64,000 nucleotides of DNA from Sphingomonas lacusdianchii (GTDB lineage: Bacteria > Pseudomonadota > Alphaproteobacteria > Sphingomonadales > Sphingomonadaceae). The DNA lies in contig NZ_JAKRET010000003.1 of assembly GCF_022664395.1 (NCBI RefSeq), positions 124,001 through 188,000 of the forward strand, in the 5' to 3' direction. Below the pieces are notes generated by a model. The model was not told the origin of the DNA and did no database searches. It saw only the letters and a list, made by a program, of their open reading frames with translations. This document shows positions 34,615-45,212 of this stretch, piece after piece; the first letter of the stretch is position 1, and the number at the start of each line of letters is the position of its first letter. Position numbers and translations under genes: made by a program.

Positions 34615-36587
34615 TCGCCGACGATCCGATCGCCGCCTTCCGCGTGGAGGCGGGCGAGGTGCTCGATCAGGTCGAGCAGGCGCTGCTCGACCTCGGCCAC
34701 CGGCTCGACGATGCCGATCTCGTCAACGCGGTCTTCCGGGGTTTGCATACCCTGAAGGGCTCGGGCGCGATGTTCGGCTTCGACGCGCTGGCCGGCTTCA
34801 CCCATCACTGCGAAACCGCGTTCGATCGCGTCCGCAAGGGGCAGGTCCCCGCTACCGCCGGGCTGGTGTCGGTCATCCTGTCCGCGCAGGATCACATGCG
34901 CGCGCTGGTCGAGGGCGACGCCCCCGCAGCCGACGGCGATGCGATCCTCGCGCGGTTGCAGGCGGCGATCGACGAAGCGTCGGGCACCACGCCGGCCGCG
35001 GCCAGCGCACCCGCCGCTACCGGTTGGCAGATCGCCTTCCGGCTGCCCGCCGATGCGATGGCCAATGGCACCAACCCGCTGATGCTGCTCGACGAGCTGC
35101 GCGAACTGGGCGACTGCACCGTCGTCGCGCGGACCGACAAGGTCCCGCCGCTCGCCGATCTCGTCCCGACCGAATGCCATATCGGCTGGGACGTGACGCT
35201 GCTCGGCGACGTGAAGCGCGACGATATCGAGGATGTGTTCATCTTCGTGATGGACGACATGGAATTGTCGATCGAACCGCTCGGCCTCGCCGATGCGGAT
35301 GCGGCGGCCGACGCCGCTGGGACCGACGAAGCACCGGTCCTCGCCGAAGCCGCCGCACCGGTCGCGACCGCAGCGACCGCCGACAGCCCCGCCGCCCGTT
35401 CGACCGCCAAGGCCGAAGAAAGCGTGCGCGTCCCTGCCGGACGGCTCGACGCGCTGATGGACCGGGTCGGCGAACTGGTCATCGCCCAGAGCCGCCTGTC
35501 GCAATGCGCCGATCGGGGCCAGGACCTTGTCCTGCGCTCGGTCTCCGAGGAAATCGAGCGGCTGGCCGGCGAATTGCGCGACACGATGATGGTGCTGCGC
35601 ATGGTGCCGGTCGGCTCGCTCTTCTCGCGCTTCCGCCGTCTGATCCACGACCTGGCGCGCGACACCGGCAAGACGATCGAGTTCGAAACCGAAGGCGAGG
35701 CGACCGAGGTCGACAAGACCGTGATCGAACGCCTGTTCGACCCGATGGTCCACCTGATCCGCAACAGCTGCGACCATGGTCTCGAAACGCCCGAGGACCG
35801 CATCGCCGCCGGCAAGCCCGCCGCCGGTTCGGTCCGGCTTGCCGCGCACCAGGCGGGGGGCGAGGTCGTCATCACCATCCGCGACGACGGCCGCGGCATC
35901 AACCGCGCCCGCGTCCGTGCCAAGGCGGAGGCGAACGGCCTGATCCAGCCCGACCAGGCGCTGAACGACCACGAACTGCTGCAGATGATCTTCGCGCCCG
36001 GTTTCTCGACCGCCGCGACCGTCACCAACCTGTCGGGCCGCGGCGTCGGCATGGACGTGGTGAAGCGCACGATCGAGGGGTTGCGCGGATCGATCGACGT
36101 CCAGTCGACCGAGGGCGAGGGATCGCTGATCGCGCTGCGCATTCCGCTGACGCTGGCGATCATCGACGGCCTGCTCGTTCGGGCCGGCAGCGGCCGCTAC
36201 GTCATTCCGCTGACCGCGGTCGAGGAATGCATCGAACTCTCGCTCGAGGACGATATGCGCCATCGCGGGCGCAGCCTCATCACGCTGCGCGAAAAGCTGG
36301 TGCCGTTCCTGCGGCTGCGCGAAATCTTCGCCACCGACACCCGGCCCGATCCGTTCCAGAAGATCGTGGTCGTGTCGACGCCGCAGGGCCGGGTCGGGCT
36401 GGTCGTCGACCAGATCATCGGCAACCACCAGACGGTCATCAAGCCGATGTCGGCGCTCCACCGCGACGCCGCCACCTTTGCCGGCGCGACGATCCTCGGC
36501 GATGGCGAGGTCGCACTGATCCTCGACATCGCCCAGCTCATCGCGCTCGGCCAGCCTCGTGAGGAGACGCTGCGTGCAGCCGGATGA
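34611..36587 (+). CDS. cheA: Chemotaxis histidine kinase CheA
   Basis: A 658-residue kinase at the core of receptor arrays. Order: Hpt domain with phosphorylated His46 (RGLHTLKGSGAMFG); a middle domain at about 140-215 with IAFRLPADAMANGTNPLMLLDEL, likely the CheY/CheB-docking region; linker; dimerisation helices (RVPAGRLDALMDRVGELVIAQSRL); ATPase domain with IRNSCDHGLETPEDR, RDDGRGI and FSTAATVTNLSGRGVGMDVV; and a C-terminal CheW-like domain. GTG start overlaps cheY. It overlaps cheW by 14 bases. Confidence 0.95.
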   Translation: MIADDPIAAFRVEAGEVLDQVEQALLDLGHRLDDADLVNAVFRGLHTLKGSGAMFGFDALAGFTHHCETAFDRVRKGQVPATAGLVSVILSAQDHMRALVEGDAPAADGDAILARLQAAIDEASGTTPAAASAPAATGWQIAFRLPADAMANGTNPLMLLDELRELGDCTVVARTDKVPPLADLVPTECHIGWDVTLLGDVKRDDIEDVFIFVMDDMELSIEPLGLADADAAADAAGTDEAPVLAEAAAPVATAATADSPAARSTAKAEESVRVPAGRLDALMDRVGELVIAQSRLSQCADRGQDLVLRSVSEEIERLAGELRDTMMVLRMVPVGSLFSRFRRLIHDLARDTGKTIEFETEGEATEVDKTVIERLFDPMVHLIRNSCDHGLETPEDRIAAGKPAAGSVRLAAHQAGGEVVITIRDDGRGINRARVRAKAEANGLIQPDQALNDHELLQMIFAPGFSTAATVTNLSGRGVGMDVVKRTIEGLRGSIDVQSTEGEGSLIALRIPLTLAIIDGLLVRAGSGRYVIPLTAVEECIELSLEDDMRHRGRSLITLREKLVPFLRLREIFATDTRPDPFQKIVVVSTPQGRVGLVVDQIIGNHQTVIKPMSALHRDAATFAGATILGDGEVALILDIAQLIALGQPREETLRAAG

Positions 36588-37095
36588 ACATTGCCAGGCG
36601 ACCGGCCTGGTCCCTCGGAACAGCGACCGACAGCTCGAAGTGCTGGTTTTCGACCTGGGGGGGCAAAGCTTTGCGCTCGAGGCGGTGCTGGTCCGCGAAA
36701 TCCTCGACATGATGCCCGAAACGCGGGTGCCCGGCGCGCCTGCGCTGGTCGGTCACGTCATCAACTTTCGCGGGCGGATCATTCCGCTGGCCGACCTGCA
36801 CCTCGCCTTTGGCATGACGGTACCGGCACCGACCAAGGACAGCCGCATCGTCGTGATCGAACTCGATCTGGGCGGTGATGCGACGATCATCGGCCTGCGC
36901 ACCGACAAGGTGCATGAGGTCGCGACCTTCTCGGCCGCGACCAGCGAGGACGCGCCGGTCGTCGGCCTGCGCTGGAAGCGCGAACATGTCCGCTCGCTGG
37001 TCCGGCACGGCAATGACGACATCGTCGTGCTGCCCGACCTCGAAGCCATTTTCCAGACGATCACGCACGGCGCCGCCGCTGCATCCATCCACTGA
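36574..37095 (+). CDS. cheW: CheW coupling protein 1
   Basis: A 173-residue adaptor that couples receptors to CheA. The CheW fold is clear in [48 protein letters not shown] and the [12 protein letters not shown] end. The GTG start at 36574 lies inside the end of cheA, seven bases after AGGAG. A second CheW is encoded at 38915. Confidence 0.92.
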   Translation: MQPDEHCQATGLVPRNSDRQLEVLVFDLGGQSFALEAVLVREILDMMPETRVPGAPALVGHVINFRGRIIPLADLHLAFGMTVPAPTKDSRIVVIELDLGGDATIIGLRTDKVHEVATFSAATSEDAPVVGLRWKREHVRSLVRHGNDDIVVLPDLEAIFQTITHGAAAASIH

Positions 37096-37101
37096 TTCCC
37101 G

Positions 37102-37124
37102 TTTTTTTTGGGGGGGGTCCACCA
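37102..37124 (+). promoter_or_regulatory. T8-G8 tract at the ribosome-binding position of the membrane receptor
   Basis: Eight T (37102-37109) and eight G (37110-37117) lie just before TCCACCA and the ATG at 37125. The G run is the only Shine-Dalgarno-like sequence, 7 bases from the start. Homopolymers of this length may vary by slippage and change ribosome binding. Confidence 0.6.
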
Positions 37125-38918
37125 ATGCGCGCTACGATAAAGATGAAACTCGCCGTAACATTCGGCGTAGTAATTGCGATGTTGATGGCGGTCATCGTCA
37201 TCGGCGTCACCAAGATGTCGGCGATGAACGCCGGTATCGTCGAGGTCATCGAAGGTCCGGCGGCGCGGCAGGCGCGTTCGCTGAACGTTCAGGTCGGCAC
37301 GAATGAACTGCTGCGACTCGAAAAGAACATGGCGTTGACGACCGACGAGGCCCTGACCCGCGATTTTGACCAGCAATCCACTGGCAAGCTAGCGAAGGTA
37401 GACGAGCTGATTCGTCTTGGCGTGGCGAACGCTACTTCCAACGCCAAAGCGGACTGGGACAACGTCGCCGCGAAATGGAACGAATACAAGCCGGTAAACC
37501 GCCAGATCCGCGACCTGGCTCTGGCGAACAAGAACGTCGAGGCTGGGCGGATTTCGATTAGCCGTTCACGGGCGCTGATGGGCGAGCTATCGAAATCGCT
37601 CGACGCCATCGTCGCCAGCAACGCCGATCGCATGGCCGAAGCAAGGGCCGAAACGGAAGCCAGCTACGAGAATGCCCGCACCATCCTGATCGTCGTCGCG
37701 ATCGCGGCGGTACTGGTTGCCCTGGTGGGCGCGCTGTGGATCAGCTTGATCGTTTCGCGCGGCCTGAAGCGGGTCAGCGTCGCCCTCGATGCGGTGGCGA
37801 TCGGCGACCTCGACAATGAGGTGACCGTGACCACCAATGACGAGATCAAGGATCTGGTCGACACCGTCAACCGCATGACCGTTGCGCTCCGCAAGTCGGC
37901 GGCGCTGGCCGACACGATCGCACAGGGCGACCTGACCGTCGACCACACGCCGCTGTCGGACAAGGACCAGCTCGGCCAGGCACTCGTCTCGATGGTCGAC
38001 CGCCTGCGCAATGTCGTGGGTGACGCATCGGGCGCGGCCGACAATGTCGCCGCCGGCAGCCAGCAGCTCTCCGCCTCGTCCGAACAGGTCTCGCAGGGCG
38101 CGACCGAACAGGCGGCGGCTGCCGAGGAAGCATCGGCGTCGATGGAACAGATGGCTGCCAACATCAAGCAGAACGCCGATAACGCGGCACAGACCGAGAA
38201 GATCGCGCGCCAGTCGTCGAAGGACGCCGAAGCGAGCGGCGTCGCCGTCGACCGCGCGGCGAAGGCGATGCGGACGATCGCCGAAAAGATCGGCATCGTG
38301 CAGGAAATCGCCCGCCAGACCGATCTGCTGGCGCTGAATGCGGCGGTGGAAGCGGCCCGCGCTGGCGAACATGGTCGCGGCTTCGCGGTGGTCGCGTCGG
38401 AAGTCCGCAAGCTGGCCGAACGCAGCCAGACCGCTGCGGCCGAGATCAGCGCGGTGTCGAGCGACACGGTGCAGGCGGCGGCACAGGCCGGCGAAATGCT
38501 GACCAAGCTGGTGCCCGACATCCGCCGGACCGCCGAACTGGTATCCGAGATCAGCGCCGCATGCCGCGAACAGGATATCGGCGCGTCGCAGATCAACCAG
38601 GCGCTGCAACAGCTCGATCAGGTGACGCAGCAGAACGCGTCGGCTTCGGAACAGATCACCTCGACCTCCGAGGAACTGGCCGGACAGGCGGAGGAACTGC
38701 AACAGAGCATCGCCTTCTTCCGCGTCGATACCGGCTCGGGCGCAACGGCCAAGCGTCCCGCCGCCGCGCGCAAGCCCGCCAAGACCAAGGCGCCCGCCGC
38801 GTCCAAGGCCAAGCCGAATTCGGTCGCCGACCAGCAGGCCCGTGCCCGCGGCTTCGCGCTCGACCTGATGCAGGGCGGGCCGGACGGTGACGACGCAGCC
38901 TTCGGACGTGCGGCATGA
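37125..38918 (+). CDS. Membrane methyl-accepting chemotaxis protein
   Basis: A 597-residue receptor. Membrane segment 1 at about 12-32, periplasmic four-helix-type sensor at 33-185 (MCP_signal_4HB-like), membrane segment 2 at about 186-210, HAMP at 210-263, a second HAMP-like turn, then the signalling hairpin with [27 protein letters not shown] at the tip. The end [29 protein letters not shown] tail is shared with the soluble receptor at 39486. Overlaps the second cheW by 4 bases. Ligand unknown. Confidence 0.93.
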   Translation: MRATIKMKLAVTFGVVIAMLMAVIVIGVTKMSAMNAGIVEVIEGPAARQARSLNVQVGTNELLRLEKNMALTTDEALTRDFDQQSTGKLAKVDELIRLGVANATSNAKADWDNVAAKWNEYKPVNRQIRDLALANKNVEAGRISISRSRALMGELSKSLDAIVASNADRMAEARAETEASYENARTILIVVAIAAVLVALVGALWISLIVSRGLKRVSVALDAVAIGDLDNEVTVTTNDEIKDLVDTVNRMTVALRKSAALADTIAQGDLTVDHTPLSDKDQLGQALVSMVDRLRNVVGDASGAADNVAAGSQQLSASSEQVSQGATEQAAAAEEASASMEQMAANIKQNADNAAQTEKIARQSSKDAEASGVAVDRAAKAMRTIAEKIGIVQEIARQTDLLALNAAVEAARAGEHGRGFAVVASEVRKLAERSQTAAAEISAVSSDTVQAAAQAGEMLTKLVPDIRRTAELVSEISAACREQDIGASQINQALQQLDQVTQQNASASEQITSTSEELAGQAEELQQSIAFFRVDTGSGATAKRPAAARKPAKTKAPAASKAKPNSVADQQARARGFALDLMQGGPDGDDAAFGRAA

Positions 38919-39397
38919 GCGCCGCCGGCCCGGTGCAGGTCGTCACCTTCGGCCTGGGGGATGAGGTGTTCGCGGTTCCGGTGACCATGGTCCGCGAAAT
39001 TCTCGACTATACGCCCGCATTCCGCGTGCCCGGCGGACCGGCCTGGATGCTCGGCCTGACCGACGTGCGCGGTCAGGGCGTGCCGATGGTCGATCTGCGC
39101 ACCCGGCTGGGCCTGTCGGCGGTCGATCCGACGCTCGCGACGCGGGTGCTGATCGTCGACGTCGCCTTGCCCGACCGGACGCTCGCGCTCGGCCTCGTCG
39201 TCGACCGGGTGATCGCGGTCGCGACCTTCGAACGCGACCGGCTCGAATCGGCCCCCGATGTCGGCATGCGCTGGCGCTCCGACTATATCGAGGGGGTGGT
39301 GCGGGAGGCCGACGGCTTCGTCGTCATCATCAACGTGGCGCACATCTTCGCCACCGACGAGGCGGCCGACATCGCCGCGCTGGCGCACGCCGCCTGA
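38915..39397 (+). CDS. cheW: CheW coupling protein 2
   Basis: A 160-residue CheW-fold protein: [47 protein letters not shown] and [13 protein letters not shown]. It differs from the first CheW in length and loops, which suits a cluster with two receptor types. ATG overlaps the stop of the membrane receptor gene. Confidence 0.92.
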   Translation: MSAAGPVQVVTFGLGDEVFAVPVTMVREILDYTPAFRVPGGPAWMLGLTDVRGQGVPMVDLRTRLGLSAVDPTLATRVLIVDVALPDRTLALGLVVDRVIAVATFERDRLESAPDVGMRWRSDYIEGVVREADGFVVIINVAHIFATDEAADIAALAHAA

Positions 39398-39404
39398 ACC
39401 ATAC

Positions 39405-39430
39405 GGGGTCGTGGCGATCGTCACGACCCC
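39405..39430 (+). terminator. Terminator-like hairpin between cheW2 and the soluble receptor gene
   Basis: GGGGTCGTG (39405-39413), 8-base loop, CACGACCCC (39422-39430): a perfect 9-bp stem without a T-run. It may lower read-through or stabilise mRNA ends. A similar GC-rich inverted repeat follows the soluble receptor gene at about 41418-41443. Confidence 0.55.
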
Positions 39431-39485
39431 GCCCCCTTCCCGCCCCGCCGATCAGGACGTGATCGGGCCATCAGAGAGGTAGAAT

Positions 39486-41411
39486 ATGTCTGTACTTCTT
39501 CAGTTCAAACGCTCCTCGCGCCCCGAAACGGCGATCGCGGAAATTCGCGCGCTGACGCAGACGCTGGCCGATGGCGACCTGTCGCGCCGCTTGCGCGAGG
39601 ATCACGCCACCGGTGAGGCGCGCGAAATGCTGATCGCGGTCAACGCGCTGCTCGACGCCGCGCTTGGTCCGGTGGTGCGGATCAACGAAGCGGTGGCGCA
39701 GGTGCGTGCCGAGCACGATCGCGGCGATATCGACGTCATGCTGGTGCCCGATGCCTATCGCGGCGACCTGCGTATCATGGCGGAACGCGTCAACGCGCTG
39801 GTCCGCGCGCATATCGACGTCAAGAAGGCGGCGATGGCCTGTATCGGCGAACTGGCCACCGGCAATTTCAACGTGCCGTTCGAAAAACTGCCGGGCAAGA
39901 AGGCGTTCATCAACGACGCCATCGAAACGCTGCGCGGCAACCTCAAGACGCTCATCGCCGAAATGAATCATATGTCGGCCGAACATGATCGCGGGGACAT
40001 CGACGTGCGGGTAGCTGCGCAGCAATTCCCCGGCGATTTCGGCGTCATGGCGCGTGGCATCAACGACATGGTCGAAGGCCATATTGCGGTGAAGAAAAAG
40101 GCGATGGCCTGTATCAAGGCGTTCGGCGAGGGTGATTTCGAAGCGACGCTGGAGCAGTTCCCGGGCAAGAAGGCGTTCATCAACGACACGGTCGAAACGC
40201 TGCGCACCAATTTCAAGGATATCATCGGCGAGATCCAGCGGCTGATCGCGGCATCGACCGCCGGCCGGTTGAGCGAACGTGGCGATACCGCGCGGTTCCG
40301 GGGTGATTTCGCGAAGATGGTCGACGGGATCAACGGCATGCTCGACGCCATCCTGCTGCCGATCGGCGAAGGGAACCGCGTGCTCCGGCTCGTGAGCGTC
40401 GGTGACCTGACCCAGCATGTCGAGATCGACTGCGACGGCGATCATCAGCGGATGAAGGACGCGATCAACACGCTGATCGACAATCTGACCCGCTTCGCCA
40501 ACGACGTTTCGGGCGCGTCCGATCAGGTCGCGGGCGGCAGCCAGGAACTGTCGGCTGCGTCGGAACAGGTCTCGCGCGGCGCGACCGAACAGGCGGCGGC
40601 CACCGAAGAAGCGTCGGCTTCGATGGAGCAGATGGCGTCGAACATCAAACAGAATGCCGACAACGCCGCCCAGACCGAGAAGATCGCGCGGCAGTCGTCC
40701 AAGGATGCCGAAGCCAACGGCGTTGCGGTCGAACGGGCCGTCGGCGCGATGCGCACCATCGCCGAAAAGATCGGCATCGTGCAGGAAATCGCGCGGCAGA
40801 CCGATCTACTGGCGTTGAATGCGGCGGTAGAGGCGGCGCGGGCCGGCGAACATGGTCGCGGTTTCGCGGTCGTCGCTGCCGAAGTCCGCAAGCTGGCCGA
40901 GCGCAGTCAGAGTGCGGCCGCCGAAATCAACGCGGTGTCGTCCGATACGATGCAGGCAGCGGGCCAGGCAGGCGATATGCTGACCAGGCTGGTCCCGGAC
41001 ATCCGCCGTACCGCCGATCTGGTGTCCGAAATCAGCGCCGCGTGCCGCGAACAGGATATCGGCGCGTCGCAGATCAATCAGGCACTGCAGCAATTGGATC
41101 AGGTGACGCAGCAGAATGCCGGCGCCGCGGACGAGATCTCTTCCACCGCCGAGCAACTGTCGAGCCAGGCCGCCGAGCTGCAATCGAGTATTGCCTTTTT
41201 CCAGGTTGGTGCCGGTACAGCCGCCGCACCGCGCCGTCCTGCGGCGAAGCAGCCGGCCCGTTCGAGGGCGCCTGCCGCCACGGCCAAACCCAAGGGCAGG
41301 ACGAAGCCGAATTCGATCGAAGACCAGCAGTCCCGCGCGCGCGGCTTCGCGCTCGGTCTGACGCAAGGCGGCCCCGATGGCGACGATGTTGACTTCGGAC
41401 GCGCCGCCTGA
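39486..41411 (+). CDS. Soluble methyl-accepting protein with repeated HAMP-like units
   Basis: A 641-residue cytoplasmic receptor with no membrane segment. The N-terminal 330 residues are tandem HAMP-like units: [11 protein letters not shown] and [15 protein letters not shown] segments recur, as do VKKxAMACI..[16 protein letters not shown] twice (about 113-155 and 200-243). The signalling domain ([27 protein letters not shown]) follows. The C-terminal tail ([17 protein letters not shown], ending FGRAA) nearly repeats that of the membrane receptor. Start ATG follows GAGAGGT. Confidence 0.92.
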   Translation: MSVLLQFKRSSRPETAIAEIRALTQTLADGDLSRRLREDHATGEAREMLIAVNALLDAALGPVVRINEAVAQVRAEHDRGDIDVMLVPDAYRGDLRIMAERVNALVRAHIDVKKAAMACIGELATGNFNVPFEKLPGKKAFINDAIETLRGNLKTLIAEMNHMSAEHDRGDIDVRVAAQQFPGDFGVMARGINDMVEGHIAVKKKAMACIKAFGEGDFEATLEQFPGKKAFINDTVETLRTNFKDIIGEIQRLIAASTAGRLSERGDTARFRGDFAKMVDGINGMLDAILLPIGEGNRVLRLVSVGDLTQHVEIDCDGDHQRMKDAINTLIDNLTRFANDVSGASDQVAGGSQELSAASEQVSRGATEQAAATEEASASMEQMASNIKQNADNAAQTEKIARQSSKDAEANGVAVERAVGAMRTIAEKIGIVQEIARQTDLLALNAAVEAARAGEHGRGFAVVAAEVRKLAERSQSAAAEINAVSSDTMQAAGQAGDMLTRLVPDIRRTADLVSEISAACREQDIGASQINQALQQLDQVTQQNAGAADEISSTAEQLSSQAAELQSSIAFFQVGAGTAAAPRRPAAKQPARSRAPAATAKPKGRTKPNSIEDQQSRARGFALGLTQGGPDGDDVDFGRAA

Positions 41412-41478
41412 ACCCGCGCGGGGGCGGTGACCGCCGTCCCCGCCCTTCCCTGTCGCCTCAATCAGAAAGTACCGCCGC

Positions 41479-42330
41479 ATGTCCGCCGCCTTGGCTCAGA
41501 CCACACCCCCCGGCGACCGCCTCAGCCCGCACAAATTCGCGAGGCTTGCCACGCTGATCTACGATCAGACGGGGATCAAGATGCCGCGGACCAAGGCGAC
41601 GATGCTGGAGGGCCGGTTGCAGCGGCGGCTGCGCGACACCGGCATGGCGACGTTCGATCAATATTGCGATCACCTGTTCGACGGGCGCGCCGCGCCGGGC
41701 GAACTGGTCCACCTCATCAATGCGGTGACCACCAACAAGACCGATTTCTTCCGTGAACCCGTTCATTTCGACTATCTGGCCCAGACCGTGCTGCCGACGA
41801 TCGCCGCGACCGGGCAACGTCGCATCCGCGCGTGGAGCGCCGCCTGCTCGACCGGCGCGGAGCCGTACACCATGGCGATGATCCTCGACCAGTTCGCGCA
41901 AGGCGGCGGTCCCGATTACGGCATCCTCGCCACCGATATCGACACGACGGTGCTGGAAACCGCCCGGCGCGGCATCTACCCGGCCGAACTGGTCCAGCCG
42001 GTGCCGGCGGCGTTGCGGCAGCGCTATGTCGCGACGCCGGTCGACCGCACGTCGCGCGACGTGCGCATCGTGCCGTCGCTGCGTTCGGCGATCGGGTTCG
42101 CGCGGCTGAACCTGATGGACGCCAGCTATCCGGTGGGCGAACCGATGGACATCATCTTCTGCCGCAACGTGCTGATCTATTTCGACAAGGATACGCAGGA
42201 AAAGGTGGTGCGCCGGCTGTGCGACTGCCTGCGGCCCGGCGGCTATCTGTTCCTTGGCCATTCGGAATCGATCGCCGGCATGGACCTGCCGGTCTCGACC
42301 GTTTCCTACACCGTTTTCATGAAGGACTGA
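41479..42330 (+). CDS. cheR: Chemotaxis methyltransferase CheR
   Basis: Methylates receptor glutamates using SAM. The 283-residue protein has the N-terminal helical CheR domain ([24 protein letters not shown]) and the SAM domain with [30 protein letters not shown] and [12 protein letters not shown]. No C-terminal repeat for tethering is seen. cheB follows after 2 bases. Confidence 0.93.
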   Translation: MSAALAQTTPPGDRLSPHKFARLATLIYDQTGIKMPRTKATMLEGRLQRRLRDTGMATFDQYCDHLFDGRAAPGELVHLINAVTTNKTDFFREPVHFDYLAQTVLPTIAATGQRRIRAWSAACSTGAEPYTMAMILDQFAQGGGPDYGILATDIDTTVLETARRGIYPAELVQPVPAALRQRYVATPVDRTSRDVRIVPSLRSAIGFARLNLMDASYPVGEPMDIIFCRNVLIYFDKDTQEKVVRRLCDCLRPGGYLFLGHSESIAGMDLPVSTVSYTVFMKD

Positions 42331-42332
42331 GC

Positions 42333-43409
42333 ATGGCCAAGATTCGCGTCCTTGTGATCGACGACAGCGCCAGCGTGCGCCAGGCGATGACCGGCATTCT
42401 CAACGAAGACCCCGAAATCGAGGTGATCGCCGCCGCCGCCGATCCCTTCGCCGCCGCGCGCTACATCCAGGAAGAGATTCCCGATGTCATTACCCTCGAC
42501 GTAGAAATGCCCCGCATGGACGGCGTCACCTTCCTGCGCAAGCTGATGAGCCAGCGGCCGATTCCCGTGGTGATGTGCTCCTCGCTGGTCGAGGAGGGAT
42601 CGGAAACGCTCCTCCACGCGCTGGAGGCGGGCGCGGTCGACGTGATCCTGAAGCCGCGCCTCGGCGTCGCCGACCATCTGAACGATTCCAAGATGCGGAT
42701 TCGCGACACGGTGAAGGGCGCCGCCCGTGCCCGGTTGCGCACGCGCACCCCGTCGAGTCGCATCAATTCCCCGCCTGCGAAGCTGACCGCCGACGCCGTC
42801 CTGCCGCCGCCCACCGGCCGCGCGATGAGCCGCACCACCGAAATGGTGGTGTGCATCGGCGCGTCGACCGGCGGAACCGAGGCGCTGCGCGAATTGCTGG
42901 AGGAATTGCCCGCCAACTCGCCCGGCATCGTCATCGTCCAGCATATGCCCGAAAGCTTCACCCGCGCCTTCGCCAAGCGGCTGAACGGCCTGTGCCAGGT
43001 CGATGTGAAGGAGGCCGAGGACGGCGACACGGTTATGCGCGGCCATGTGCTGATCGCGCCCGGCGGCCTGCGCCACACGCTGCTCGAACGGCAGGGGGCA
43101 CGCTATGTCGTGGCGGTGCGCGAAGGGCCGCTGGTCTCGCGCCATCGCCCGTCGGTCGACGTGCTGTTCCGATCGGCCGCGCGCAATGCCGGGTCGAACG
43201 CGGTCGGCATCATCATGACCGGCATGGGCGACGACGGCGCACGCGGCCTGCTGGAGATGAAGCAGGCCGGTGCCCGCACCTTCGCGCAGGACGAAGCGAC
43301 CTCGGTCGTGTTCGGCATGCCCAAGGAGGCGATCGCCCGCGGCGCCGCCGACAAGGTCGTACCGCTCCAGAACATTGCCCGTGAACTGCTGCTGGCGACG
43401 GCACGATGA
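42333..43409 (+). CDS. cheB: Chemotaxis methylesterase/response regulator CheB
   Basis: Removes receptor methyl groups and can deamidate receptors. The 358-residue protein has a receiver domain with Asp56 ([12 protein letters not shown]), a linker, and the methylesterase domain with Ser178 in [12 protein letters not shown], His204 in VQHMPESFT and Asp in [13 protein letters not shown] at 42333 directly follows cheR. Confidence 0.94.
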   Translation: MAKIRVLVIDDSASVRQAMTGILNEDPEIEVIAAAADPFAAARYIQEEIPDVITLDVEMPRMDGVTFLRKLMSQRPIPVVMCSSLVEEGSETLLHALEAGAVDVILKPRLGVADHLNDSKMRIRDTVKGAARARLRTRTPSSRINSPPAKLTADAVLPPPTGRAMSRTTEMVVCIGASTGGTEALRELLEELPANSPGIVIVQHMPESFTRAFAKRLNGLCQVDVKEAEDGDTVMRGHVLIAPGGLRHTLLERQGARYVVAVREGPLVSRHRPSVDVLFRSAARNAGSNAVGIIMTGMGDDGARGLLEMKQAGARTFAQDEATSVVFGMPKEAIARGAADKVVPLQNIARELLLATAR

Positions 43410-43451
43410 TTGTCCCCACTGCCACCTTCCTCCTCGTCTAGGACCTCTGAC

Positions 43452-45143
43452 ATGCAGCACCTTCGGATCGATTTGTCACAGGGTCAGGCGATCGACGCAG
43501 CCGATCTGAAACGCACGCTGGCGTTGATGGCGGCGAGCATGGACGCACGTTTCGTCCGCGCCGGCACCACGCTTGCCACCGCGATCGACACGATCGACCG
43601 CATCATCGCCTCGATCGAGGGAGTGACCGGCGCGCTCGACGAAAGCGTCGCGGGCATCGCCGTCACCGGTCTGAAGGAGGTCGCCGCGCAACTCGAAGCG
43701 CTGCCGGTGGTGCAGGCCGAGCGCGAGGCCGACATGGCCCGGATCGGCACCGCGTCCCGCGTGCTGCGCGACCATGTGATGGACATGCGACAGGCGCTGC
43801 GCGTGCTCCACATCTATGGCATGAACATCAAGATCGCCGCCTCCGGCGAACCCGCCTTCGTCGGCTTCGTCAACGACATGGGCCAACGCCTTGCGGCCGG
43901 CGAGGAACATCTTGAAGGATTTCTCGCCAAGTTGAAGGAGCTGTCGACCAGCGTCGGCAGCGTGCAGCAGGCCGGCCGGCTGCTGGCCGCCGAAGCGAAG
44001 AAAATCCTGCCCGCCGTGCCACAGCGGCTGACGCGCGACGCCGATGCGCTGCACGGCCATCTGGGCGACGTCGCGGCGATGGCCCGCGAAGTTTCGGAGA
44101 TTGCGCGCACCGTGCAGGGCCGCGTCGCGACGATGCTCGGCGCGTTGCAGGTCGGCGACAGCACCCGCCAGCGGGTCGAGCATGTCGTCTCGGGACTGCA
44201 ACTGCTCGAAGGGCTGACCCTGCCCGAACCGGCGCTGACCGAAGTCACCGGCGTCGTCCATCATCTGCTCGCCGCGCAGCTGGAGGCGAGCTCGGTCGAT
44301 TTCGACCGCGACGCCAGCCGGCTGGTCGCTTCGCTGAAAGCCCTGCAGCCCGATACCAACGCGTTGCTCACGCTGGTCGACGACGATGCCGGCCGCAACG
44401 GCCGCCCGTTCCTGGCGCAGATCGACGAGGCGGTCGGCGAGATCGCGGTCATCACCGGGCAGTTGCAGGAAGCGGATCATCGCTCGGCCGCGATGCTCGA
44501 TCTAATTGCCGAGACCGTCGACGAACTGACCGGGCGCCTTGCCCATCTCCAGCGCGTACAGTTCAACGTGCAGGATATCGCCACCAACACCCGCCTGTTG
44601 TGCCGCCGCCATGGCGATCTGGGCAAGGCGGTGTCGGTCGTGGCGGGCGAGGTCGATATCTATGCCCATTCGCTCGGCAACGCGATGCGCGGCATCGGCG
44701 CGCCGATCCGCGAACTGGCCGAGGTCAACGCCGCGCTGACCGCCAAGCGCGGCGACGCTCCGGGCGGCGACATGGGCACGAAACTAGCCCAGGCGCTCGG
44801 CGTCATTCGCGAAGGCTGCCAGCGCACCGAGATGGCGGTCCGCGAAGGCGGCGACGATGCCCGCCAGCTGATCGAACTGCTGACGACCACCGGCGACGAG
44901 ATCGGCGCCGAGCTCGAGCTGGGCGCGACGATGCGGCAATCGGCGATCGTGCTCGCGGTCAGCACGCTGCCGCAGGATCTCTCGGAAGACGCGCTGGCCA
45001 CGCTCGGCACGCTGCTGCCGCAGATCGCGGCGCTCTACACGATGGCGCAGGAACGCGACATCCACGCCGCCAACGTGCCACCTTGCTTCGTGGTGGCAAG
45101 CGCGGTCGTCGAGGAGGATGAGGACGACGACGGGCTGTTCTGA
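43452..45143 (+). CDS. Unknown cluster protein, helical with acidic tail
   Basis: A 563-residue protein, last gene of the chemotaxis operon, 42 bases after cheB. I recognise no domain. It reads as long heptad-rich helices (for example QLEALPVVQAEREADMARIG, and the AIDTIDRIIASIEGVTGALDES stretch) with QVGDSTRQRVEHVVSGLQLLEGL and LQRVQFNVQDIATNTRLLCRRHGDLG. It ends in an acidic VVEEDEDDDGLF tail. No signal peptide or membrane segment. It resembles a receptor-like coiled coil without the usual hairpin tip. A structural or phosphatase-type role is only a guess. Confidence 0.75.
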   Translation: MQHLRIDLSQGQAIDAADLKRTLALMAASMDARFVRAGTTLATAIDTIDRIIASIEGVTGALDESVAGIAVTGLKEVAAQLEALPVVQAEREADMARIGTASRVLRDHVMDMRQALRVLHIYGMNIKIAASGEPAFVGFVNDMGQRLAAGEEHLEGFLAKLKELSTSVGSVQQAGRLLAAEAKKILPAVPQRLTRDADALHGHLGDVAAMAREVSEIARTVQGRVATMLGALQVGDSTRQRVEHVVSGLQLLEGLTLPEPALTEVTGVVHHLLAAQLEASSVDFDRDASRLVASLKALQPDTNALLTLVDDDAGRNGRPFLAQIDEAVGEIAVITGQLQEADHRSAAMLDLIAETVDELTGRLAHLQRVQFNVQDIATNTRLLCRRHGDLGKAVSVVAGEVDIYAHSLGNAMRGIGAPIRELAEVNAALTAKRGDAPGGDMGTKLAQALGVIREGCQRTEMAVREGGDDARQLIELLTTTGDEIGAELELGATMRQSAIVLAVSTLPQDLSEDALATLGTLLPQIAALYTMAQERDIHAANVPPCFVVASAVVEEDEDDDGLF

Positions 45144-45156
45144 TCGGTGGCGGCGC

Positions 45157-45170
45157 GTCCGGTACCGGAC
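45157..45170. promoter_or_regulatory. Perfect 14-bp palindrome upstream of heme oxygenase
   Basis: GTCCGGTACCGGAC is fully self-complementary and lies 42 bases before the heme oxygenase GTG. It could be an operator, or a small hairpin after the chemotaxis operon. Confidence 0.4.
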
Positions 45171-45212
45171 GGGCCGCTATACCCCCCGATCCGAAGCGGC
45201 TAGACGGACCGC

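Noticed and set aside
34323..36710. A 795-codon minus-strand frame opposite cheA
   Set aside because: Antisense shadow of CheA; no ribosome site, no family motif.
37095..37125. T8-G8 tract as a rho-independent terminator of cheW
   Set aside because: No stem precedes the T run, and the receptor start follows at once.
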